From contig NZ_VOOR01000003.1 of NCBI RefSeq assembly GCF_007993045.1, positions 124,001 to 188,000 on the forward strand: a stretch of 64,000 bases of DNA, given 5' to 3'. The notes below the pieces were generated by a model. The model did no database searches and had not been told where the DNA came from. It saw only the letters and a program-made list of their open reading frames with translations. The translations under genes were made by a program, and so were the position numbers. Every line of letters begins with the position of its first letter. The first letter of the stretch is position 1. Shown here piece by piece: positions 1 through 7,091 of this stretch. The DNA is from Phaeodactylibacter luteus. GTDB taxonomy: Bacteria > Bacteroidota > Bacteroidia > Chitinophagales > Saprospiraceae.

Positions 1-642
1 AACCTTCTTGGGCTGGCAAAAGCCAAAAAAGCCCGTATACTCGTCGCGTCTACTTCTGAAGTGTATGGCGACCCCCTCATCCACCCACAAAAAGAAGACT
101 ACTGGGGCAATGTCAACCCGGTCGGGCCAAGGGGCGTATACGATGAGGCTAAGCGGTTCCTGGAAGCCATCACCATGGCCTACCACAACTTCCACGGCGT
201 GGAAACCCGTATTGTGCGCATCTTCAATACCTATGGCCCGCGCATGCGTGTTGACGACGGGCGCGCCCTCCCCGCTTTCTTTGCGCAAGCCATAAGGGGC
301 GAGGGGCTGACCGTATTTGGAGACGGCTCCCAAACCCGCTCCTTTTGTTATGTAGACGATCTCGTAGAGGGCATCTACCGCCTGCTCCTGAGCGGACACC
401 ACCTCCCGGTCAACATCGGCAACCCCGACGAAATCTCCATCAAGGGTTTTGCGGAAGAAATCCTCGCGCTGGTCGGCAACCCCGACGCGAAAATCACTTA
501 CAAAGAGCTGCCAAAAGACGACCCCAAGGTCCGGCAGCCTGATATTACCAAAGCCAGAGAGATTCTTGGCTGGGAACCTACCGTACCCCGGGCAGAAGGG
601 CTGAAAATAACCCTCGACTACTTCCGGGAGCACGTCAAGTAG
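1..642 (+). CDS. UDP-glucuronate decarboxylase, 3' part (SDR extended family)
   Basis: The gene is cut by the window start; the frame is open from base 1, so the N-terminal Rossmann part is missing. The remaining 213 residues are typical of UDP-glucuronic acid decarboxylase (UXS), which uses NAD+ to turn UDP-glucuronate into UDP-xylose for exopolysaccharide. Visible motifs are [18 protein letters not shown], the catalytic YDEAK (Tyr-x-x-x-Lys), [10 protein letters not shown] and the C-terminal [16 protein letters not shown] substrate loop. A related dTDP-glucose dehydratase is less likely because the YWGNVNP and NTYGPRM motifs are those of UXS. It is followed by a terminator and then by a CpsB-like phosphatase, suggesting the end of a polysaccharide cluster lying to the left. 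Confidence 0.93.
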   Translation, partial: NLLGLAKAKKARILVASTSEVYGDPLIHPQKEDYWGNVNPVGPRGVYDEAKRFLEAITMAYHNFHGVETRIVRIFNTYGPRMRVDDGRALPAFFAQAIRGEGLTVFGDGSQTRSFCYVDDLVEGIYRLLLSGHHLPVNIGNPDEISIKGFAEEILALVGNPDAKITYKELPKDDPKVRQPDITKAREILGWEPTVPRAEGLKITLDYFREHVK

Positions 643-666
643 GGCCGTACAGCAAAACAACGGTTG

Positions 667-695
667 CGCCCGGCAGTAACGCCGGGCGTTTTTTT
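667..695 (+). terminator. Rho-independent terminator after the UXS gene
   Basis: A perfect 8-bp stem (cgcccggc/gccgggcg) with a 6-nt loop is followed by seven T. It lies 25 bp after the stop codon of the decarboxylase gene and 20 bp before the next start, so the phosphatase gene needs its own promoter or read-through. Confidence 0.85.
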
Positions 696-715
696 CATGC
701 GCTTCAATTGCCACT

Positions 716-1447
716 ATGTTCAGCTTTTTCAAAAAAACACGCCCGCTAGGCAGTTACAGGTTCTTAGGCACCGATTTCCACTCTCATCTGCTGCCAGGCA
801 TTGACGATGGCGCCAAAGACATGGCGGACAGCCTCCGGCTCATCCGGCGCCTTGCTGATATGGGCTTTACCCGCCTGATCACCACGCCCCACATCATGGC
901 CGACCTCTACCCCAATACTCCAGAGGCCATTCTGGCCAAAAGGGATGAAGTAAGGAAAGCTATGCAGGAAGCAGGCATCAGCCTCCCCTTGGATGCAGCA
1001 GCAGAGTACCTGATGGACGAAGGCTTTGAAGCCTTGCTTGAAACCGGCAATCTCCTTGCCCTGCCTGGCAACCGCGTGCTCGTAGAAATGAGCTTCATCT
1101 CTGAGCCGCCCAAACTCGATGCCTATCTTTTCCGCCTGCAGACCAAAGGCTATAGGCCCGTCCTTGCCCATCCGGAGCGCTACCTCTTCCTAAGGGAGCG
1201 CATGAGCCGCTACCAAGAGCTGAGGGAGCGGGGCTGCGAATTCCAGCTGAACCTTTTATCCCTTACAGGGTATTATGGCAAGCCTACACGAGAAAACGCC
1301 CTTGCTCTACTAAAAGCCGGGCTGATCGATTACGCAGCCTCAGACCTTCACCATGACCGCCACGCCGAACGCTTGGAGGCAGCCCTTCAGGACCCCGGCA
1401 TTGCCAAAGCGCTTGGGCAGGCTACCCTCCGCAACGACACCCTCTGA
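716..1447 (+). CDS. PHP-type tyrosine-protein phosphatase (CpsB/YwqE family)
   Basis: This 243-residue protein matches the metal-dependent protein-tyrosine phosphatases of the PHP fold (CpsB, YwqE). These dephosphorylate the bacterial tyrosine kinase that controls capsule or exopolysaccharide polymerisation. Metal ligands are visible in DFHSHLLPGIDDG (residues about 20-32), TTPHIM, LVEMSF, LAHPERY and the C-terminal SDLHHD. Length fits the family (about 240-255). There is no signal peptide, so it is cytoplasmic. The partner tyrosine kinase is not in the window; the neighbouring UDP-sugar enzyme supports an exopolysaccharide role, which is an inference from context. Confidence 0.88.
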   Translation: MFSFFKKTRPLGSYRFLGTDFHSHLLPGIDDGAKDMADSLRLIRRLADMGFTRLITTPHIMADLYPNTPEAILAKRDEVRKAMQEAGISLPLDAAAEYLMDEGFEALLETGNLLALPGNRVLVEMSFISEPPKLDAYLFRLQTKGYRPVLAHPERYLFLRERMSRYQELRERGCEFQLNLLSLTGYYGKPTRENALALLKAGLIDYAASDLHHDRHAERLEAALQDPGIAKALGQATLRNDTL

Positions 1448-1633
1448 GGCGCCCTGGCCTGCACGGCTCCAAAATCATACCTTAAACGCACCGCCTCGCC
1501 CGGCGGCCTTCATTATTTCAAGGAAAAGCATGGCCATCCTTTCAAAAACCATTAATTTCCATGCCTGTTACCCTATTGCAAGGCCGGCCAACAGCACGGC
1601 TGATCTATTGACCTACCGCAAAGAAAGAAGAGC

Positions 1634-4399
1634 ATGCGCCAATCATTCTACCTGTTTATTGCCCTTTCCTTATCCTTGGCTACCCCCCTCGCCGGGCAAA
1701 AGCCAGCCCTTACCCTAGACGCTATCGACAAATGGAACCAAATAGAAGACCCTAAACTGAGCCCTAACGGGCAGTGGGCAGCCTACCACCTGCAGCCCAA
1801 TACAGGCGACCCGTCCGTCTACCTCTACCAGGCTAGCAGCCAATCTTCCCTAACCTTCCCACACGCTTCCAATGCACAGTTCAGCTTCGACAGCCGTTTC
1901 CTAGCTTTCGAGATCCACCCGCTGCAGGATACGGTGAAGGCCATGCGCAGGCGAAAAGTCAAGAAAAAAGACCTGCCCAATGACACCCTTGCGCTGCTCA
2001 CTTTAGGCGAAAGCCAGCCCTTGAAAATCCCTAACGTGAAAGCCTTTTACATGCCCGAAAAATGGGAAGGATGGATGGCCTATCACCTGGAGCCCATGCC
2101 CCGAGATAGCAGCCTGCCGGATTCTGTCAAGGTCAAAAAGGAAAACAACGACAATGGCAGCACCCTTGTCATCCGCAACCTCCGTACCGGGCAGGAAGAT
2201 AGCATCCGCTACGTCAAGTCTTTCACCGCTGCAGAAGAAGCCTCGCGCTTCCTCATCCACAGCACTGGGCAGGACAGCAGCTTTCAGAAGGGCATCTACC
2301 TCTTCGACTGCCCTACCCGGCAGCTCACGCCCCTGCTTGCCGGGCAAGGCCACTACGGCAAAATGGCCATTCATCAATCAGGCACCCGTGCCGCTTTCCT
2401 GGCTCTACAGGATACCCTTGAGCACCGAGCGACGCCCTATTCGCTCTACCATTGGCAGAATGGGGCACTTACAGCTGCAGCAGATACCGCAGCGGCTTTC
2501 CTGCCCGACGGCTGGCTCATCAGCGAGCACAGGACCCCCGAATTCTCCGAAAACGGGGACCGCCTGTTCTTTGGGATCGCTCCCCCTCCTCTATTGCCAG
2601 ACACTACCCTGCTTGAGGAAGAGAAAGTGCAGGTAGAAGTATGGACCTACCAAGACAAACGCCTGTATACACAAGAAGAAGTGCGCCTGGAAAGCACCCG
2701 GAAAAAATCTTATGATTGCGTATGGCTGAGCTCCACCCGCCAAGCTGTACAATTGGGCCGCCCTGGCATACCCGATATCACCCTCGGCAATGAAGGCAAT
2801 GCCGCCTACGCCCTGGGCACCAATGAAGAGCCCTATGTCCTGCCTTCAAGCTGGGAAGGCTTCCCTGTCCGCCGCGATATTTATCTCATCGAGGTGGAGA
2901 CCGGAAAAAGCACCCGCATCGCAAAAGGCATAGCCGGCTCGCCCCGCTTGTCCCCAAAGGCCCGCTACGCTTATTGGTACAGCCAGCCAGATTCTATCTG
3001 GTACGCCTACTCCATTGAGAAAAAAGAGCTCCACACCCTGGCCACAGCTGTCAGCACTCCTTTTTATGATGAGCTCAACGACCGCCCCATGCACCCTAGC
3101 CCATACGGCCTTGCGGGCTGGACCACCGAAGATGACTTCATCATGCTCTATGACCGCTACGACATCTGGCTCATCGACCCCCTCGACAACCTTGCCCCCA
3201 ACAACCTGACCGAAGGCCGGAAAAGCCGGACCCGCTACCGCTATATCACCCTCGACCCGGAAGAACGCTCCATCGAGGAAGTGCGCCCCATGCTGTTCCA
3301 TACCTTCAGCGAGGAGGACAAAAGCTCGGGCTACGCTTGGTTCAACATCCACACTGGCGTGAAAAACCAGATCCAGAAAGGGCCTTTCGATTACAGCGCC
3401 CGCGTTCAAAAGGCGGCTAAGAGCAACACCCTGCTGTTTACCAGGGAGAGCTTCACCGAGTTCCCTGACCTCCGCATCAGCACCGACAACCTCGAATCTC
3501 ATACCGCCATCAGCAAAGCCAACCCACAGCAAAGCAGCTACCGATGGGGCACCGCTGAGCCCTATTCCTGGACGGGGGCCGATGGGCAGCACATGGAAGG
3601 CATCCTCATCAAGCCCGAAGGGTTTGACCCCAGCCGGAAGTACCCCATGATGACCTACTTCTACGAGCGCTATGCCGACCGCCTGCACACCCACTGGGCG
3701 CCCCGGTACCCGCGCTCCTTCATCAACTTCCCCTACTACGCCAGCCGGGGCTACGTCATTTTCATACCCGACATCCACTACCGCGTAGGCTACCCCGGCG
3801 AAAGTGCGCTCGATGCCATCACCACCGGGGTCACCTCACTGCTCGACCGTGGCTTTATCGACAAAGACCGCCTGGGCGTACAAGGCCACAGCTGGGGCGG
3901 CTACCAGTCTGCCTACCTCATCACTCAAACGGACCTCTTCAAGTGTGCAGAATCCGGCGCCCCTGTTGTCAACATGACCTCTGCCTACGGCGGTATACGC
4001 TGGGCTTCTGGCCTCAGCCGTATGTTCCAATACGAGCATACCCAAAGCCGCCTGGGCGGCTCGCTCTGGGACAAACCCCTGCGCTACATTGAAAACTCCC
4101 CCCTCTTTTACGCCGACAAGATCAATACCCCCGTCCTTATCCTCCACAATGACGAAGACGGGGCCGTCCCTTGGTATCAGGGCATTGAATTTTTCGTCGC
4201 CCTGCGCAGGCTCGGCAAGCCCGCTTGGCTACTCAATTACAATGGCGAGCCACACGGTGTGCGCAAGCCCGAAAACAGGCGCGATTTCATGCAGCGCATG
4301 CAACAGTTTTTCGACTACTACCTACTTGATGCACCTATGCCAGATTGGATGAAGAGTGGTGTGCCGCCCATAGCGAAAGGGCTCAACCAAGGGTTCTGA
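1634..4399 (+). CDS. Secreted S9 family prolyl oligopeptidase-like serine peptidase
   Basis: A 921-residue exported peptidase. Residues 1-21 form a signal peptide ending in LAGQ. A long beta-propeller-like part (about residues 25-640) is followed by an alpha/beta-hydrolase domain. The catalytic triad can be placed: Ser753 in GHSWGGY, Asp842 in HNDEDGAVPW and His874 in GEPHGVRKP. The RYPRSFINFPYYASRGY and GYPGES motifs are those of DPP IV/acylaminoacyl-peptidase-like Bacteroidota S9 enzymes. It is longer than the usual 700-800 residues because of an extended propeller with a Lys/Arg-rich segment near residue 100. The family cleaves peptides after proline or similar residues; the exact specificity cannot be read. 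There is no T9SS sorting domain, so it is probably periplasmic. It is transcribed alone. Confidence 0.92.
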   Translation: MRQSFYLFIALSLSLATPLAGQKPALTLDAIDKWNQIEDPKLSPNGQWAAYHLQPNTGDPSVYLYQASSQSSLTFPHASNAQFSFDSRFLAFEIHPLQDTVKAMRRRKVKKKDLPNDTLALLTLGESQPLKIPNVKAFYMPEKWEGWMAYHLEPMPRDSSLPDSVKVKKENNDNGSTLVIRNLRTGQEDSIRYVKSFTAAEEASRFLIHSTGQDSSFQKGIYLFDCPTRQLTPLLAGQGHYGKMAIHQSGTRAAFLALQDTLEHRATPYSLYHWQNGALTAAADTAAAFLPDGWLISEHRTPEFSENGDRLFFGIAPPPLLPDTTLLEEEKVQVEVWTYQDKRLYTQEEVRLESTRKKSYDCVWLSSTRQAVQLGRPGIPDITLGNEGNAAYALGTNEEPYVLPSSWEGFPVRRDIYLIEVETGKSTRIAKGIAGSPRLSPKARYAYWYSQPDSIWYAYSIEKKELHTLATAVSTPFYDELNDRPMHPSPYGLAGWTTEDDFIMLYDRYDIWLIDPLDNLAPNNLTEGRKSRTRYRYITLDPEERSIEEVRPMLFHTFSEEDKSSGYAWFNIHTGVKNQIQKGPFDYSARVQKAAKSNTLLFTRESFTEFPDLRISTDNLESHTAISKANPQQSSYRWGTAEPYSWTGADGQHMEGILIKPEGFDPSRKYPMMTYFYERYADRLHTHWAPRYPRSFINFPYYASRGYVIFIPDIHYRVGYPGESALDAITTGVTSLLDRGFIDKDRLGVQGHSWGGYQSAYLITQTDLFKCAESGAPVVNMTSAYGGIRWASGLSRMFQYEHTQSRLGGSLWDKPLRYIENSPLFYADKINTPVLILHNDEDGAVPWYQGIEFFVALRRLGKPAWLLNYNGEPHGVRKPENRRDFMQRMQQFFDYYLLDAPMPDWMKSGVPPIAKGLNQGF

Positions 4400-4416
4400 A
4401 CAAGCCCGTACCCCAG

Positions 4417-4445
4417 GCCCATACCCAAATAGGACAGGTATGGGC
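4417..4445. terminator. Hairpin between convergent peptidase and ppa genes
   Basis: A 9-bp stem (gcccatacc/ggtatgggc) lies 17 bp after the S9 peptidase stop codon, in the roughly 300-bp gap that separates this gene from the convergent ppa. There is no T tract, so a terminator role is only suggested by position. I see nothing else in the gap 4446-4695. Confidence 0.3.
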
Positions 4446-4695
4446 TTGGGCAATGGACTAGGGCGTGCCCCGCGCGCTGAGCAAGCCCAGGAAAGCGGGG
4501 CCGTTACACTGCGCCCTTCGCTGCCGCTCAGCCCTTGACGGGCCTAAAGGGGCTCCGCATCACTCACGCGCCCTGCTTTTGCATGCCGTGCCAGGGCTAG
4601 CAAATGGTGCAAATGCTGGATAAGAAGGTGAAAATAACCGGGCTGCCCAACCAAAGGGAAGAAAGAGGAGGAGGCACAGCACGGTACCCCATGCA

Positions 4696-5424
4696 CTACC
4701 CCAAGTCTTTCAGTATCTGTTGTTGCCGGTTGCTGAAGTTGAACGCCTCGAAAAGTGTCAGTGAAAGCGCTTCCTCCAAGTTGCCATATACCGCGTTATA
4801 GTCATCCATGCTGGCCCGGATGACCTCCATCGCCTCTTCCCGCCCATAAGTGTGGGTGATTTCGCATTTAGGTTCTTCGCCAGGCAGCTGCTTGTACGTC
4901 AGGAAATAGTGCTTCAAGCGGTTGATGACATTCTCCGGCAAGTCTGCAATATCGCGCCAGTTGCCATAGACCTCGTCTTCGCGCAGCACCGCAATAATTT
5001 TATCGTCTGCCTCCCCTCCGTCAATCATACGGAAGCCGCCAATAGGAATGGCACGGACGATGATATTACCATGGGTGACCTCCCGCTCGGTGAGCACACA
5101 AATGTCCAAGGGGTCATCGTCGCCTATGATATCAGTGCGCCCGGTCTTCTCTTGGCAAATGGCCGCTACGCCATCACGGCAGTAAGTTTGGGGGATAAAG
5201 CCGTACAAGGCCGGCACAATATTTGAAAACTTCTGAGGGCGGTCAATTTTCAGATAGCCCGTCTGTTTATCTATTTCGTACTTTACAGTATCCGAAGGGA
5301 TAACTTCGATGAAAGAAGTCACCACTTCTGGCGCGTCTTTTCCAATCTCTATACCATGCCAAGGGTGAGAGGTGTAGCGCAGCCCTATCATTTTCCAGAG
5401 CTTATCAAATGCTTGTTGGCTCAT
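4696..5424 (-). CDS. ppa: Inorganic pyrophosphatase (family I, long Bacteroidota form)
   Basis: A cytoplasmic enzyme of 242 residues that hydrolyses pyrophosphate to two phosphates, pulling biosynthetic reactions forward. The family I signature is seen as IIGDDDPLDICVLTE (residues about 119-133), with FIPQTYC and the conserved Tyr/Lys in KYEIDKQTGYLKIDR. A further ligand-rich part reads DDKIIAVLREDEVYG. It is longer than the 175-residue E. coli type and fits the eukaryote-like or Bacteroidota branch. The start ATG at 5422-5424 sits 53 bp downstream of a good TAnnTTTG -7 box. It is transcribed alone, convergent with the S9 peptidase gene. Confidence 0.95.
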   Translation of the reverse strand: MSQQAFDKLWKMIGLRYTSHPWHGIEIGKDAPEVVTSFIEVIPSDTVKYEIDKQTGYLKIDRPQKFSNIVPALYGFIPQTYCRDGVAAICQEKTGRTDIIGDDDPLDICVLTEREVTHGNIIVRAIPIGGFRMIDGGEADDKIIAVLREDEVYGNWRDIADLPENVINRLKHYFLTYKQLPGEEPKCEITHTYGREEAMEVIRASMDDYNAVYGNLEEALSLTLFEAFNFSNRQQQILKDLG

Positions 5425-5476
5425 AAATTATCTCTTGAGTTGACCAAAATCAGGCAGGAGGGCCCCGCCATTCTTG

Positions 5477-5484
5477 CAAAGGTA
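5477..5484 (-). promoter_or_regulatory. Bacteroidota -7 box upstream of ppa
   Basis: On the minus strand the octamer TACCTTTG is a perfect TAnnTTTG box, identical to the one in front of gcvP. It would place the transcript start about 45 nt upstream of the ppa ATG. No clear TTG is seen at -33. Confidence 0.4.
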
Positions 5485-5695
5485 AACGAATTCCGCATGC
5501 ATCTCTGCCCTGCCTGCTGATCGCGCCTATTGACTTAAGCCTGCTGCGCTGCCTTCCTGATCAATAAATGCCCTAATATTTTGTACAGCCTGCAACCATT
5601 AAAATTGAGATTATGGGCAGGCAGCCTTGCCCAATGTAAATTTTTTTGGCGGGCCTGCATTATTTTTTGCTCCTGCTGCCCGCCCTACACCAAAA

Positions 5696-5725
5696 CCGCC
5701 CTTCCTGTATCAACAGAAAGGGCGG
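5696..5725 (-). terminator. Terminator hairpin after susD
   Basis: A stem of ccgccctt/aagggcgg extended across a mismatch by ctgt/acag with a 4-nt loop lies 28 bp downstream of the susD stop codon. On the minus strand it is followed by ttttgg. The remaining gap up to ppa (5485-5695) holds only AT-rich sequence and a weak hairpin near 5614-5634. Confidence 0.7.
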
Positions 5726-5752
5726 CCCTGTTATAGTGCTATACTCCCCTGA

Positions 5753-7057
5753 TTAAGGGTTTTCGCTCAGCGGGATGGGGAACTGATTGAACACCAAGTC
5801 TCCTTCCCGGTCTATGGGCAGGAAATCTGCATTCAACAGGCCATAACGGCGCAAGTCGAACATGCGGTGGCCTTCTGCCCAGAAAGAGTACCGGCGCTGA
5901 TACAGCATCTCGTCGATCAGAGCGTCGCGGGACTCATCGCCCGTGTAATCGCCCAAGCTATAAGCATTGCGGATGACATTCAGGGCATCTACTGCCAAGC
6001 CAAAGTTGTTCTCCTGAATATTCGCCTCGGCATAGATGAGCACCAGCTCTTCATTGCGGATGATATCAATGGAAGAGGTAGCGTTCTCGTAGAGCGCAAT
6101 CTCGTGTGTGCCATTGAGCCCATCCTGAGAAGTAGCGCTCACGCGCTCACGGAATTTGCTGATCCGCGTATCATTCTCCCGGATGTCGCTGATGAGGTCG
6201 TTGTGCACGATGATCTGATCACCGCTCTGCCCAGCTGGCTTGAACACAGGGTTCAGCACATCACCAGAAGCAGTGCTGAAAACCATTTCAGGGCCAGCCA
6301 TCAGATCGCCGCCCAAGTCCAGGAAAGAATCTTCCAAGTAACCCAGTGCATCCCCGTACTGACCGGCATACACAGCGGCACGAGCTGCAATCGCTCGGTT
6401 GAACTGCGCGAAAGAAGCCGGAGTATCAAAACCGGCAAAGCCACGCCCGAGGTCGAAGTGGAAATCAGCACCTTGCAAATCATTGAAGCCCTCCTGCAGC
6501 AAGCTTTGTATCTCAGCGAACGCTTCGCCTTTGGCCACAAACGGGCCGAGATTGTCCGCGTCGGCCACGTCTACACGGATGCCATTATCATTCAAGCGCA
6601 TCAGTTCTTGCAAGAACATCAAGGCTTTGATGGTTTTGGCAAAACCGCGGTAGCCGTTCAACTCCGCTTCGCTTGCGCCCTGAGCACTAGCCAAAGCATC
6701 GAGCAGCAAGTTGCAGTTCTTCACTGTCTGATACCTCGACGCGAACGGCCCAGTGAGGTAGAAGGTGTTGTTGTCCAAGCTGCGCCCATCTTTGCCAAGC
6801 AGATCCTCGGTATTCCGAGGGTCAGCATTGAACAGGTAGAGCTCCCGGGCGATTGTGCCCGTAGAAGTCACATAGTTGTCCCAGCTGGTACGCATGCGCG
6901 AAAGCGCACCGTACACCAGCAGGTCCAGCTCGTTGGGCTCAGCGTTGGTCAGGATTCCCGACACGCTAGGCCCGTTGGGGTCAAACTGCTCTTCTATGGT
7001 GCAGGCTGAAAGCAGCATCAAGCCCAGAGCAGAAAAAATCAATACTATATTTTTCAT
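5753..7057 (-). CDS. SusD/RagB-family outer-membrane nutrient-binding lipoprotein
   Basis: A 434-residue lipoprotein. The signal peptide ends at a lipobox LLSAC with Cys19 as the lipidation site, so the mature protein is anchored in the outer membrane facing outward. The body shows the helical SusD fold: an N-terminal part with NELDLLVYGALSRMRTSW, TPR-like helices with FNRAIAARAAVYAGQYGDAL, and the diagnostic C-terminal motifs RNEELVLIYAEANI and RRYSFWAEGHRMFDLRRYG. SusD proteins form a lid on the SusC barrel and bind a polymer or oligomer. The gene starts 34 bp after the susC stop, in the usual SusC-SusD order. The substrate cannot be read because no hydrolase or regulator lies beside it. 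Confidence 0.95.
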   Translation of the reverse strand: MKNIVLIFSALGLMLLSACTIEEQFDPNGPSVSGILTNAEPNELDLLVYGALSRMRTSWDNYVTSTGTIARELYLFNADPRNTEDLLGKDGRSLDNNTFYLTGPFASRYQTVKNCNLLLDALASAQGASEAELNGYRGFAKTIKALMFLQELMRLNDNGIRVDVADADNLGPFVAKGEAFAEIQSLLQEGFNDLQGADFHFDLGRGFAGFDTPASFAQFNRAIAARAAVYAGQYGDALGYLEDSFLDLGGDLMAGPEMVFSTASGDVLNPVFKPAGQSGDQIIVHNDLISDIRENDTRISKFRERVSATSQDGLNGTHEIALYENATSSIDIIRNEELVLIYAEANIQENNFGLAVDALNVIRNAYSLGDYTGDESRDALIDEMLYQRRYSFWAEGHRMFDLRRYGLLNADFLPIDREGDLVFNQFPIPLSENP

Positions 7058-7091
7058 AAAGACAATGCTTTTTGATTAGACAAAACAAGGT

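Noticed and set aside
2846-3778. A 310-codon minus-strand frame
   Set aside because: Antisense to the S9 peptidase catalytic region and without recognisable motifs.
4440-4600. GC-rich gap sequence that looked like another family 1 copy
   Set aside because: It shares only short GC words with the core and lacks the hairpins and the gctccggggctcgctatccg block.
5867-7009. A 380-codon plus-strand frame
   Set aside because: Antisense to a clear SusD gene; no signal or domain is visible in it.
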